Counted from the stretch's first letter, positions 10,468 through 22,959 are shown. The stretch: DNA of 64,000 nt from Diplocarpon mali (GCA_024741835.1 JAENRP010000001.1:372001-436000); one strand, 5' to 3'. The notes: generated from the sequence alone by a model not told the origin. Translations and numbers: made by a program.

Positions 10468-12398
10468 AATTATTACTAATAAGTAGATAGGAACCCTATA
10501 TAAGTAAAACCTAATGCAGCTAAGCCGCGCCTTAGCAGGCATTAAATCTAATAAAGCAATTAATAATAAAGGGCTAGTAGTTTTTACTACTCGAGAGTCT
10601 CTCTTAAATGCTGAAACCCTTTCGCAGGCTTTAGCAAGCAGCTCCCAAAATCGCTTTATAAGCTCTAGAAGGGAGATTAGGCCTAAGTGCCCTTATAAAG
10701 GCTTTAAAAATCACTATTAGAAGCCCTAGGACTATTAGAAACTGTTATATGCTATAGATAGGCGTAAGGAAAATATAAAGGTTCTCCCTTTATAAGAGGA
10801 GGTCCTACGAATACAAAAGGCGTTAAATGCAGAAGACTAGTTCAAAGGTCTCTAAGCATAGCTTAAGGAGAATGATATTATAGTAATAGTAATTGACAAA
10901 TTTAAAGGAAAGGCTTTAGCCTTTAAGGAGGATGGTTTAGGCAATAAAAGGGAGAACTTACCAATCTTTATAGTAATAGATCCCTTTGCCTTTAACGCTT
11001 TTAAAGAATCGTTTAATGTCTATTACCTCTTTAAGCTAAAACGCCACCTGCTCTCTTTAAGTATACTCTTTAACAATTGCGCAGCCACTTATATTATTAA
11101 TTCGAAGGATTTACTTATTGCAAGCACCTTTAAGCCTTCTAGCGATTCGCAGCAATATATTAAAGCAGGTACCTTAAGACTCCTAATCATTAGGAGAGGT
11201 AATAGATATATAGTAGACTCTCTTCTATAGTATAACGGCTCTCCTATAGGAATAACGCTTTATAATATTACTATTATAAAGGAGTTTACTACTAATATCA
11301 TCTTAAAGAGGCTCTTTGCAGATAAGGGTTTTTAATACTCTAAAGTAGACCTTACTTTACGCTTTAAGAGCATTAGAGATTCTATAAAGCAAGCTTAATT
11401 AAAGTGTTACTATAATCTCATTTTCTTTAAATATAAGCCTATTAACTATTTAGATCTTTTAAATATGCTTTAATATAACTTCTCTACCTTAATAGTATTT
11501 CCTATAGCTAAGACAACGCTTTATAATAGGTTTTAGTCTAGCTATATACCTATTAAGATGCGGGATAATAATATATACACTTAGCACCTTTGTGCTAGCT
11601 ACCTAGGCGCAAAGGCTCTTTAAGCGCTAGTCAAGTGCGCTAAGGGAGTAAAGATCAAGGGAATATAAAGGCTAAAATGCCTTATATACGTAGTAGCATT
11701 TGCTAAGTAAGTTATTTCTTATGCTACCTTTGAAAACTAATCTTTAAAGCCCTTCTTTAAGATCTCCTAGGATCTCTTTAACTTTTTAGACAACTTATAT
11801 AATAGTTGCTTATAAGTTCTTTTAATTAAGGACGAGTATAATAGTATACTTTAGACATTCCTATTAAGATTAAAGGGTAAAGATATAGTTATAAAGATCC
11901 TCTAAGCCTTTAAAGCATAAGTGAAACGCTAATATAGGCTTTCTATTTATAAGATTAGGTAAGATAATAACACTTTAGTAATCTCCTTAAGGGAAGACTC
12001 TTTTATAAAGTACTAGAGATAGGTAAAAGAGGAGGGAATTGATTTAAAGCTTACTTCTACTTATATATATTAACTTAATAGAGGCGCAGAGCGAGTAAGA
12101 AGGGAGTTGATTAAACGCTCTATTAAAATAAGGATCTATGCTAGGCTTTTAGCAAGCCTTTGGCCAGAGGTTATAGAGGCTATTATATACCTTTATAATA
12201 TCTCCCTATTTATTAAGAAGAAGATGATCTTATTAAGTAAGGCTTTTTATAGTTAGTTTAAGTAGTATTTTCGATTTTATAAGCTACTACTTATTAAATA
12301 GATAATAGCAAGCTTAAAGCCTAATTAAAGTCGCATTTATATATATAGCGCTTGCGCATACCCTTTAATTAAAGAAAAGGAGGCGGAAAGGGACTGCC

Positions 12399-12679
12399 TG
12401 TCATAGCACGGTTGTACTATGGTCGCGACAGGAGCATAAGAACTGTTAAAGCACCTATGACTGATATAGTAGATGCGATGTCTTATAATTATACCTTTCC
12501 TTTAGCAGGTAGAATATAAGTAGTTGGTAGAAATCGACCTTTCTAGGTCTTAGGCTAAGGAGGCATATTAAGGGAGAGGTTTCCTACTTTGTATACACTC
12601 CTTAGCTTTGAATTTTATACAATTTGGTAGCCTTGATCTTAGTGACTTTATCGACTTATGCTTTGCTTCTGCTATTATA
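12399..12679 (+). repeat. 5' LTR of G2
   Basis: 281 bp, starting TGTCATAGCACGG. The inner end reads gctattata where the 3' LTR has gccgtcaca, so RIP changes sit at the inner side of this copy. Confidence 0.95.
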
Positions 12680-13013
12680 TAATTCAAAGCTCATACCCCC
12701 TCCGGCCTTGTAAGGCGATATAATATACTTAGCAGAGGACTAGTACCCCCTTGGAGACCCTTCTTCCGACCGACTCCTACGATACGTAGAAGCAACCTAA
12801 AGAACGGCCTCGACGTTCGGTCCCTTCCCGAACTCAAGAATCGAAAGAAGAGCTAGTAGACTCAGCTAGAACAACTATCGACAGTTAGTAGCTCTTAGCT
12901 GACTCTAAAAAGAAATTGTAGAATCTGTGAGTTAAGGCATTTCCCGACCACAGCCCTTGGTAGGACGAAAACGTCATACAAGGACCTCTTACTCTAGGAG
13001 AATCAACCCTAAG
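12680..13013 (+). other. G2 leader; no gene seen
   Basis: Untranslated leader between LTR and gag. A primer-binding site is expected at its first bases (taattcaaagctc), but I cannot assign the tRNA. The segment is GC-richer and looks almost free of RIP, in contrast to the elements around it. Confidence 0.7.
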
Positions 13014-14560
13014 ATGACAACGCCAGCACCTCCTGAGTCGAGCAACCTCTCAATTAGAGAAGATACCCCTTAAAACCCTACGGACAACGAATCTCCGATA
13101 CCGGCTGACTCTGCTAGCGAGCCTCGACTAGCCCCCTCTTTAAAACGAACCTTATATGATATAGAAGATATATCAACCTCCTCTAAACGAGAAGCCTTGA
13201 TCCAACCTATCTCTTATACCGACGTAAAGGCTAAGAGAGACGACTTCTTTATATTACTGGGGTTCCGAACTAAGGCGGGCAAGAGATCTGCCACATATAA
13301 GGATCGACTAGCAGTAGAGGAACACTTAGTGGAATACTACTACTAATATATTAAACAATAAGATTCGGTAGTTTAGAGTTTTTATAATTATATCTAAAGA
13401 ATAGAGGAAGCGACCGCACCTATAACTGCGCAGCTGTGAGAAGAGCTTAGAACGACCTAGGAGACTAGCGCGTATTAGAAGAACTTAGCAGAAGAATAAC
13501 GACGTATGAACTCAGTCAACCAGCCGGCTACTCCTACTCTACAAAGCCGACCTCTCCTTGAAAATCCCTATAAAGATCCTCCTACCGCCTAGCCTAGACA
13601 GCCTATTGAAAGGGAACCCTACTCTAATACCCCTGACTTCGGAGGATAGAGTCGAACCCTTGAACCTAGTCGCCGGGTCCGCCTAGCAAAGATCAAGGAT
13701 CCAAACCCCTTCTTAAGCAAAGGAGATATCAAGGTCGAGGACTGGATCTTCGATATACAGCAGAAGATGAAAGTTAATTATATAGAGTTCCCTGACGAAT
13801 CGGTCGCCTTAGCATATGCCGCCAGTTTGATAATAGGGGACGCCCGAAGCTTAATCCGAGATCAGCTTATAGAAGGATCTATCGGACAAATCAAGATGGC
13901 TGCGCAGCTATTCCGAATCCTATAAAGGGCCTATAGAGTTAGCAAAGAAATAGAGCAATAGATAGCTAAAGACGATTGGATAAAGCTTAAATAGGGAAAT
14001 ACCCCCTTTATAGCCTTTTGGGCCGACTTCTGCAGACTAGCTTCTAAGCTAGGGAAGTCGACTAGCGACCAATATAAGGCGCTCTAGGATAAGGTAAAAG
14101 TGTCCCTTTTAGAGCAACTCTCTGACCGAAAGTTCGACCACCTTAGAGATTTGGCCGAATGGTTTATAGACAAGGAGAACCGACAACTCCGCCTCTCACT
14201 ACAACGCTCTGACCGAAACGAGTATTAGGCTAAAACTCCCAACCGGCCCTCCTCCACCTTACGACAAATAGGACCCGTACGCTACAAACAAGCCCTAAGT
14301 CGTCTCCAAAAGGAATTAAGCACTACCCCTAGACCTTTAGTATCTAGAGACGATAAACGCGCCCTTTACGACCGAACCCCGAAGACCGACGACACTTGCT
14401 ACAAGTGTGGACAAAAAGGGCACTACAGCCGAGACTGCCTTGAATAATATAAGATCATGCTGGTAGAGAAAGGCCGCGACGAACTAGAGAACAACGCTAA
14501 GACGATAGACAACATAGAGGAATCGGGAAACGAATCGCTCTAGGATTTTAAGTATCACTC
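13014..14560 (+). pseudogene. G2 gag with CCHC zinc knuckle
   Basis: Structural capsid/nucleocapsid protein of the element, which would package its RNA. ATG at 13014 opens a clean N-terminus (MTTPAPPESSN, then an acidic, Ser/Pro-rich stretch to about codon 105). The capsid-like region has scattered TAA/TAG/TGA stops of the CAA, CAG, CGA or TGG type. The zinc knuckle at 14397-14438 is intact: C-Y-K-C-G-Q-K-G-H-Y-S-R-D-C, spacing CX2CX4HX4C. The frame stays at phase 0 to about 14560, whereas protease and RT are read at phase 2, so gag and pol are offset by -1. Inactive because of stops. Confidence 0.9.
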
Positions 14561-17500
14561 CTAGAGCGCAACTAACACTAGGAATCAGTCGACCTATCTA
14601 GGCTAATCAGAGGCCAGCAATTCGTAACCTAGTGCCGACTCTATTGGAAAGGGCGCCATACCGACCTAATAGCCCTAATAGACTATAGGGCTAACGCCTT
14701 AGGAATCATTAATCGCAAGATACTCCCCTCCTTGACTATATAGCTGAAGTTACCAACTTACTACCTTAAGAGACCGATCCCTTTGTAAGGATTTGATAGA
14801 CAACTTAGCGAGGCTGTTCGATAGGTTATACAAATAGATATTACAATCGACAAATACGATTTTAAAGGACAGTTCTTCCTAGCCGCCGACTTAGGCTCGC
14901 ACAATATGATCTTAGGTCGCAAGTGGCTAGCCGAATAAGACATAATCGTTAACTGTAAGAGAAAGAAGCTATATTAGCCCGACATTTATCAATTAGATCA
15001 ATGGGACGCCGACTAGAAAGACTAGCGATAGCTTAATAAGACTAGTATCCTCAGACCGCCGAAAGCTCTTAAAGACCCCCCGACTGAGTCTAAGGATATG
15101 CCGATATAGGACTTTGATACCCGCTTAGCCAATTACAAATGATAAAGAGAAGAACTTGATATCAATACCCTTTAACCGACAAGTATAAATATATCGACAA
15201 TCTTAGGACTAGCCTTTAGAGTTAGCCTCCATTAGACTAATACTAAGATCGGGTCGGTTACGCTCGCAGAACTGGATTACCTCTTTGAAAAAAGAGATAG
15301 GAGAACCCCCTACATCCAAACTCGACGCGAAGCTATCGTTCGCTTACTAGACTTAGAAATGGACTAGACCCTGATTTATACGATAGAAGAGGAAGAACCC
15401 GATGCGCTTAGTAAGTATAACGCTCTAGGACCTTAGGAGGCCTACGAGTTACGCGCCAAGTTACTACCCTTCCTTTACAACCTAGTTATATGCTTCTTCA
15501 AAAGCGCTGCAAATACGCTACCCTTATCGCAGCCAATTAATTATAAGATCGAGTTCAAAGGACTACTACTGATAATGAAAACCGCCTACTTATATAAAAT
15601 GAGCGAGCCCGAACTTGAGAAAATAAGGGAATACCTTATAGACAATTTGAAGAAAGGATTTATACAACCGTCTAACGCTGCCTTCTCGTCGCCCGTCCTA
15701 TTTGTGAAGAAACCTGGAGGCAGCCTACGGTTCTGCATTGACTACCGAGAGTTGAATAGACTTATTAAAAAAGACTAGTACCCCTTCCCTTTAATTACGG
15801 AAACCCTTGACCGACTTGGGAATGCGACGCTCTTTATAAAGCTCGACGTCTGCTACGCGTTCTATCGCATCCTAATGGACCTTGACTCTATGACGTAGGC
15901 AGCCTTTAGGACGAGGTACAGCTCCTTCGAACCGGTAGTACTCCCCTTTGGACTATGCAATAGCCCGGCTACCTTCTAGCGGTATATTAATACTATCCTA
16001 ATAGAATACTTGGACAACTTCTGCTCTACATATATCAATAATATCTTGATCTTCTTAAAAACTAAAGAAGAATACCGACGATACGTTAGATAGGTCTTGG
16101 AAAGACTATGCGAAGCTGGCCTGCAGGTCGATATTGAGAAGTGCGAATTCGAAGTTATTAGCATCAGATTCCTAAGGTTTATTATTACTAACTAAGGAGT
16201 GCAGGTCGACCCTACCAAGGTTAAGGTTATTAAAGAATGGACCCCTCTATTGATAAAGAAACAAGTGCAGTCGTTCTTGGGATTCTACAACTTCTACTGG
16301 AGATTTATTAAAGCCTACGGTCGAATTGCGCGCCCCCTTAACTAGCTAACGATAAAGGAGACTAGCCTAACGTTCGTCTTAACCAAGGAACAACAAGACG
16401 CGTTTAAACAATTGAAGAAACGGCTGCTAAACGCGCCTACCTTGCTATACTTTAAAAACCACCGACTAACAAGGATCGAGACCGACTGCTTAGACCTAGC
16501 AGCGGCTGGAGTACTTAGCTAAAAAGACAAGGACGATGAATAATAGCACCCTATCGCCTTCTTCTCTAAAGGATTGCAGAATGCGGAATCACATTATGAA
16601 ATCTACAATAAAGAGATGCTAGCGGTTATACTAGCTTTAAAAGAATAGGACGCAGAGTTGCGAAGTGTGTCAAGCTTCCTAGTAATTACCGATTATAAGG
16701 CTCTAGAGTACTTTGGAACTAAAAAACTCCTTAATGAACGACAAATCCAATAGATAGACGTACTCTTGAGATATAATTACTAAATCACCTATCGCTTTGG
16801 AAAGGAGAATACAATAGCTGATATACTATTATAGAAAGACGAACTCACGCCTACTCAAAAAGCCGTAAGAGAAGCCAAGAGAACCCGACAGCTTCTTAAC
16901 CCAGCTAGTATTGTTTAGGATCGTCTTATAATAGCTCCAGTCGACCCTACGACCCTTAAGGAACGCTCCTCTATTGACAACTTCCGAATAATAGAAGAAG
17001 TCCTTAACGCTAACCGAACCTACGAGTCGCTGCAACTAGAGCGAGAGAAAGCTATTAGAAAAGAGACTCCTTAGACCCTACTAAAGGACGGACTACTCCT
17101 GTACGATAGAAGGCTAGTAGTTCCTAAAGAACTGGACAATCTCTATACCCGCCTACTCCGCTAAATCCATAATAGCATATCAATAGCTTACCCTGGCAGA
17201 ACCAAGACTATACAGTTCCTTTAATACTACTACTAGTGGCCTATATACCGCTACGACGTAAAGAGGTACGTCGCTAACTGTCACAACTGCCGACGTTTAT
17301 ATAAACCTTGAGATAAGACGCTAGGACTCCTTAAACTACTGCCTATCCCCTTGCGTATATAGGACAACTTATCTATAGACTTCTATACTCTTAGATCAAC
17401 TAGCAACGGCTGCGATACTATATTCGTTATAGTTGACCGACTCTTTAAGCGGCATATCTGCCTACTAATAATAAAGAAGGCTATTACGCGGACCGCCGCC

Positions 17501-18619
17501 TTCCTATTTTACTAATACATCTGGAGGTTTAAAGGGAGCCCTCTTACTATTACTAGCGACCGAGGACCTTAGTTCATCTCCGACTTTATAAACGAGTTGT
17601 CGACGCTAGCGCAGGTCAAGCTCTAGCTATCGACCTCTGAACACACTTAGACAGACAGATAGACTAAGATTATCAACTAGATAATCGATATACGACTACG
17701 CCCTTTTATTAACCACTTCTAGGACGATTGGGCCGACTTACTCCCTGCTATAGACGCCGCTAGCGCCGCTTATCCGAATAAGTCAACTGGCCTCTCTCCC
17801 TCTATAGTCGATTACAGCTATAAACCCCGCTTGGATTTTGACTGGACCGCTTATACCACTAAGCACTCGAACCCTTAGGAGAAGCTAAATAGGGAAGAAG
17901 CGCAAGTATAGGCTAAAAGAATCGATAAAGCAGTCCAGTTTGCCTGAGAATCTATACTAGCAGCTTAGAAGAGATAATCCAAATAAGCAAATAAAAAGCG
18001 ACGCTAACCCGACTTCGGCCTAGGCGACCTGGTGTATATTACAAAGAGAGCTTGGAAAACAGACCGACCCTCTGACAAGCTCGACTTCCCTATCGTAGGC
18101 CCCTTTAAAATCATTAGTCTAGTCTACTACTCTTATAAGGTGGACCTACCCCCGTCCTATCAAATATACAACGTCTTCTACGCCGATAGACTAAGGAAAG
18201 CTGCTAATAACCCCTTGCCTAGGCAGATTAACCTGCTAGTAGAACCCATTATTATCGACACCTATTTGGAATAGGAAGTCAACCAAATCTTAGCGTCTGA
18301 CATACGGCGAAAACAACTCTATTATAAAGTCAGCTAAGTAGGATAGGATCCTAACAATCAATAGTACTCTGCTAGCAACTTCAAAAACGCGGCTATACTG
18401 CTTAAGAAGTTCTACTCCGACTACCCCGACGCCCCTGGGCCCCTGGCGAGATTGCAGACCTGGCTAGAAGCCGCCTTTAAAGACGAACTCGACCTAGACC
18501 ACTTGTTAGATAATGCCCCTGCGAATGAAGGTTATTACTAAACGCGCCGGCGACAACAGTAGATACCCTTACGGCGATTTAACCCTAATAGAGACTAGGA
18601 ACAAAGCGCTAGACGCTAA
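14561..18619 (+). pseudogene. G2 pol: protease, RT, RNase H, integrase, chromodomain
   Basis: Ty3/gypsy polyprotein in one frame, ended by TAA 18617-18619. The protease triplet is at 14681-14689 (D-Y-R; G1 has D-C-K), followed by a flap-like block ILGRKWLAE near 14911. RT has its longest open stretch at 15575-15778 ([19 protein letters not shown]) and active site Y-I-N-N at 16031-16042, both Asp lost by G>A. RNase H lies at about 16450-16850. Integrase has an HHCC zinc region at about 17165-17295 (C-H-N-C-R-R at its end) and a catalytic core at about 17380-17720 with D and DRGPQFISDF blocks. An open stretch at 18032-18274 leads into a chromodomain at about 18270-18420 (QLYYKVS). The chromodomain marks it as a chromovirus. 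Confidence 0.93.
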
Positions 18620-18887
18620 TGCACCTATCTAGAACGCATAATAAAGACCACCCTCCTTTGAACTGTTCTTATGATTCACCGCCTTACTACTTGCTGTTTT
18701 TTACTATTTTATTCCTTTGTTCTCAGTTCCATACTAGTACTTCTGCCTAGATCTATTCCCTTATAAATACTTCTCCTTCCTACTACCTTCGCTTTACTTT
18801 TACAAATTAATCAACTCGCTCTTCTGACCTACTGCCCTGCCGCCATATACTATATTATTAAACTGAACTACTTAACCAACCGTCACT

Positions 18888-20111
18888 ATAAGCGAACTAA
18901 TAAACAACCCCCTTCCCTCTAACGATAAGACTACTACGCCTGCCCTTGCGCTCACCGACTCCTTTAATACGCAAGACGATTCTATAATTGGAGTCGAAGA
19001 TGCTATAGCCTTCCTAATAGAGGAGGACCTTATGCAGGCTGCCCTCGCCTAACGGCTGATGGACGACCAACCTACGACGCTAACTAGGCCAGCTAGAAAT
19101 ACCTCTTCCCCTTTAGCTATAAGTGATACGAATAGCGAATCCGAGAGCGACAAAGACGACGAACCTACGGCCTCGCCGTCACTAACGCCCCTTCTATTCA
19201 CGGACAAAGATAATGAACCTGCCGCCTCGCCGACCCCAACCCCGACCCCCTTCCCATTTAGAAACAGCGCTACCCTTAGCAAAAAGGTCCCTCTCGACTG
19301 GCTCCGCAACAAGTCAGAGAACGAGAACGACGAAGATGACCGACCTACGCCTATTAAGATAAAGAGGGATGGCATGCCGATAAAGAGGAAGGACGGCGCA
19401 ATGATTTAAGAGTCACAACCTAGCAAGTTGAGACTCTTAAGGAATAACCTTCAGAGACAGCTATAATAGAACATCTCCGACTAAGGCGAGACATAGGTCA
19501 ACCTAAGGCCTACTAGATTTAGAGCCTCCGAACAGCGCATTTAGAAAACGGTCGTGAAAGCTGTATAGAGCAAGGAACGCCTGCCTGCTAATATTGATAA
19601 AGTGGTCGCGAAGATCGAGGCTAAAGGAGGAACTTTTATATAAGGTGGCCATATAGTCTTCGTCACACTGTTTAAGGCAGTTGAGTTCAATCGCCTATAT
19701 AACGATCTTAGCAAACAATCCTGCGAATTAAAGGCCTTGCGCGCCAAAGCAAAGGAGGATGAGCTAAAGCTTAAGACATTGTAAGACGAGAATAATAAGC
19801 TATAACAGCAAGTCGCCACTTGTGCTATTATATAGAAGAGGAAGGCCACCCTTACTAATACCGCCAGCACCCTTGCCAAACGATAGAAGTTAAACTAGAT
19901 GGATTGGCTGGAATAGATACGCGAAAACCAATAATAATAATGCGATCTTAAGGATCTACGTAATAGAAAGCTTATTAGCGCGTTCGATAACTTGGACGAA
20001 CTGGTCGAGACCGCTATCAAGACTATCCGTGCTAAAGGGGATCCGACAAACGAAAAGATGAAGGGCTTTGTCAATAGAGCCGAAAATAGGATTATATACA
20101 ACTTCATTTAA
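18888..20111 (+). pseudogene. G2 third frame after pol: acidic, Pro-rich, coiled-coil-like protein
   Basis: After the pol stop a single phase-0 frame of 407 codons runs to TAA 20109-20111, with no frameshift. The likely start reads ATA at 18888 (ATG is expected, which a G>A change would explain); the first real ATG is at 19029. Residues about 60-170 are open (19059-19409): acidic Ser/Glu/Asp runs, then TPTPTPFPF, then a basic patch. The second half is rich in Lys, Glu, Leu and Ala and resembles a coiled coil. Internal stops are all of the CAA/CAG/TGG type. No membrane segment, signal peptide or enzyme motif is seen. I do not recognise it. It ends 48 bp before the 3' LTR, so it belongs to the element. 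Gag-like accessory protein or captured host fragment are both possible. Confidence 0.65.
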
Positions 20112-20143
20112 TGATTGGTCGAGATAAGGGCACCTCGCTTCTT

Positions 20144-20159
20144 GAGAGGGGGGGGGTGA
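20144..20159 (+). other. Polypurine tract of G2
   Basis: gagagggggggggtga directly before the 3' LTR, the expected plus-strand primer site. Confidence 0.8.
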
Positions 20160-20440
20160 TATTACGGTACGGTTATACTATGGTCGCGATAGGAGTATAA
20201 GAACTGTTAAAGCACCTGTGACTAATATAGTAGATGCGATGTCTTATAATCATACCTTTCCTTTAGTAGGCAGAATATGAGTAGTTAGTAGAAATCGACC
20301 TTTCTAGGTCTTAGGCTAAGGAGGCATATTAAGGGAGAGGTTTCCTACTTTATACATACTCCTTAGCTTTAAATTCTATACGATTTGGCAGCCTTGATCT
20401 CAGTGACTTTATCGACTTGTGCTTTGCTTCCGCCGTCACA
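20160..20440 (+). repeat. 3' LTR of G2
   Basis: 281 bp, from tattacggtacgg to cgccgtcaca, followed by target copy ctgcc. The inner (left) end is C>T/G>A mutated and the outer end is intact. Confidence 0.95.
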
Positions 20441-22019
20441 CTGCCGAACCTTTAAAATTGAATTATAAAGGCATTTAAGTTACTTAATTAAATATATTAC
20501 CTTTAATATTTATAGAATCTGGGTTCTTATACTCTAGTAAGTAATAATAACTTATAATATCGAATTCGATAAGTCTCTCTTCTATAGTTCAAAAGTTAAG
20601 CGCGTAAACCCTATATTGCGTTAAGAACTTAAGACGACCCTTTAATTAATTAAAGAGGGAGAAAGAGCTTAAGACGCTAAGTTCGAAGGCATTTTCGAGG
20701 AATTAGAGCTTATCGCAAGGCTAAATATAATTGTTATAGAAAAAGCTACTATATAAGAAGAGCCTATATTATAGACTAATACTACTCTATAGCCTTTAAT
20801 TAATAATATAAAAGGCCTTAACTTAAATCCAAATTTTTTAAAAGACCCGCTTAAAAACTTAGGGATAGAAGTAAGCGAACTAAAAGCTACTTTGCCAATC
20901 TTTAAAAAGGCAAATAGCAACTAAAGCTTAAGGGTAATAATTCCCTATAAAGGCCTTATTAAAGAAAGAACTATAGACGACTTTAAGAGAGTCTCTAGAG
21001 ATAAGTTCTATAAGGCGATCGGCAGATCTCTAGCTACTATTTTATATAAGAATAGAGATAGCTTAAGGGCTTTAAGATAGAGTCTTCGATTATAAAGGTA
21101 GGCTTTAATAAACTTTAGTAAAAGGCTAGAGGTATTGCTGCTAAGATCTAGGAGGAGCTTTAATAGTCTTATAAGAAGCGACTTAATAAAAGGAGTAGGC
21201 CTTAATAATATAATACCTTAAGTTATAATACTAGCTTAAAGACTATAGGCTTAGGAGATAGAGCTACCTAGACTTTTAAAGGAACTTCTAATAATAATAA
21301 AAATAGAAGAAGAGACTTATAAAGAAAAGCGTAAAGAGGAACTCCCTCTTCTTAAGCAAAAGAGGATAAGACGCTTAAGCGTTAAGTAATAATGTGGAGA
21401 CCTGAGATGGATAGGTCTCGTGACATATATCACATGATCGACGCAGGACGGTGGGAGGATAAAAGGGCCATCTTCTGTATATAGAGACAACGCGTGTCGC
21501 CATAGTACTGAATATACTTGGGACTTGTTCCCAACATCTTATCTAAGAGAGCCCGCTTGTGGTGCTTCCTCCTCTTGTTTTTGGGTCTTCCCTTAGGCCT
21601 ATTCTTGTGTTGTCTCCCCTCTGTTTTATAATAAGAGACTTTAAAAGTATATACTACTACTTTAAAGTATATACTCTCTTAAAGCAATATTAATTTACCC
21701 TACTTCTTATATATATAAGAGTTTATATTAACCTTTTAAGTGAACGAATAAATAAGGGAGGATAAGAAGGACTATTTAATAGTTTATACAATTATTAAAG
21801 CTATAGTTAATAATTAGGCAAAGGATAGAGCGCAGTCTCTTAACCGCCTATAGTATTAAAGCTCTCTACTAAAGCCTTTAAAAGGATGGCAGGACTTAGA
21901 GAAGCACCTTTTTAGCAAACGATTTAAGGAAGGAGGGCGCTAGAAGATTAGGAATCTAGAATCTCGGAGTTATTAGAGAATCGTATAAAAGGATTACTTA
22001 AAGTCTTTGCTAATACTAT
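20441..22019 (+). pseudogene. copia B pol middle: integrase tail and linker to RT (solo LTR inside)
   Basis: Continues copia B after G2, collinear with copia A 494-1818. It encodes the integrase C-terminal linker and the start of RT, with many CAA/CAG-type stops. It is interrupted at 21393-21629 by a solo T4 LTR and ended at 22019 by T4a. No catalytic motif falls in this part. Confidence 0.85.
21393..21629 (+). mobile_element. Solo LTR of the T4 gypsy family
   Basis: 237 bp, from tgtggagacctgag to ctgttttat, matching the T4a LTRs except for a missing 7-bp unit (ccctata). aataa is duplicated at 21388-21392 and 21630-21634, so it is a true insertion reduced to one LTR, normally by recombination between two LTRs. 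It is markedly less mutated than its copia host and than T4a's LTRs, so it is young or too short to be a RIP target. Confidence 0.93.
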
Positions 22020-22263
22020 TATAGAGACCTAAGATGGATAGGTCTTATGATATATATCATATAATCGACGTAGGATAGTGGGAGGATAAAAGGGCCATCT
22101 TCTATATATAGAGATAGCGCGTATCGCTATAGTATTAAATATACCCTATACTTGGGACTTATTCCTAATATCTTATTTAAGAGAGCCTACTTATAGTGCT
22201 TCCTCCTTTTGTTTTTAGGTCTTCCCTTAGGCCTATTCTTATATTATCTCCCTTTAGTTTTAT
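22020..22263 (+). repeat. 5' LTR of T4a
   Basis: 244 bp, from tatagagacctaag to tagttttat. Same length as 37497-37740 and 57343-57586. Confidence 0.93.
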
Positions 22264-22550
22264 ATTAATGACTTACGCAGGGACCGATTTCTTGAGATTT
22301 CTATCCTTATACGACCTTATCGATCTCTTAGTTCGCAGATAAAAGACCGGCCTTTGAAATACGTCTTTAAAACACTTATAGCATCTTGATCAACTTTAAA
22401 AACCTTATCCTTAATCGCCTAATTACTTAGAACTATCGATTTTCGTTTAGCAACTATTAACAACCTTAGATTTTCCCTTTTCGGCTCTGCTTCGAAAACC
22501 CCTATTTTCTTCCTTAACTTTGAGATTTTCGGAATTTTCGGCTTCTTAAT
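22264..22550 (+). other. T4a leader; no gene seen
   Basis: Untranslated leader between LTR and gag, conserved in T4b (57587-57876). No clear primer-binding site can be named. Confidence 0.7.
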
Positions 22551-22936
22551 ATGAAAAGTTTGGCAAACCTTATAATAGCAATCTTAAATAGTAGTGGTTT
22601 CGAGTACTTAAGTAATACCAAGCGCAAACTCCAATTGGAAGTATCTCTTTAGAATCTTTAGAAATCCGAATCTGATAATTCAGCCGCCTCAGCTTAATAG
22701 AACTTTAAAAACTACCTTAGAATCGTCTCTAAAGACCCCTTTATTCTAAGGACCAATAGGAATTGGCCTAGAGGCTAAGAAGAATCTTAGATATAAACCT
22801 TATCTTAGAAATTTGTTTTAAATTAAGTAAACCTTATCTTATTGCAATTAGTCGCAACGCTCCTATTAGCTATTTAGCACTTACTAGGAATCTCTTGATA
22901 AACTCAGATTAAACTTTTAGTAGAATCCGGAATTCC

Positions 22937-22959
22937 ACTCCTAAGCCTAGCCTATAAGT
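22937..22959. repeat. 23-bp palindrome, T4a site 1
   Basis: In the gag frame but in a shifted register (read L-L-S-L-A-Y-K). Same site as 58263 in T4b. Confidence 0.8.

Larger units (their letters stand above)
9095..12398 (+). pseudogene. copia B gag, protease and integrase (interrupted by S1)
   Basis: The start codon position reads ATA at 9095, where copia C has ATG (49041), a G>A change. Gag follows to about 10490 and is split by miniature S1 at 9951-10467. Near 10690 a short Cys/His stretch (KCPYKGFKNHY) corresponds to C-P-C-G-G-F-K-N-H in copia C. The protease block N-C-A-A-T-Y-I-I-N-S lies near 11080-11110. The pre-integrase block (ASYLGAKALQALVKCAKG) lies at about 11590-11645 and the integrase core at about 11700-12300. 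G2 inserted at 12399 (target ctgcc); the frame resumes at 20441. Almost all stops are CAA/CAG-type changes. Confidence 0.88.
12399..20440 (+). mobile_element. Chromodomain gypsy G2, full length
   Basis: 8,042-bp element with 281-bp LTRs (12399-12679, 20160-20440) and perfect 5-bp target copies ctgcc at 12394-12398 and 20441-20445, inside copia B between its integrase and RT regions. Order: leader, gag, pol (protease, RT, RNase H, integrase, chromodomain), an extra frame, purine tract, LTR. It is the same family as G1 but far less mutated, with intact motifs in gag, integrase and the extra frame. Confidence 0.96.

Noticed and set aside
18438..18460. GC-rich stretch gcccctgggcccctggcgag in G2 as another palindrome site
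   Set aside because: It lacks the ACTCG/CGAGT ends and is part of the ordinary coding sequence after the chromodomain.
19049..19375. 108-codon minus-strand frame opposite the G2 third frame
   Set aside because: The plus frame continues in phase far beyond it with RIP-type stops; the minus frame does not.
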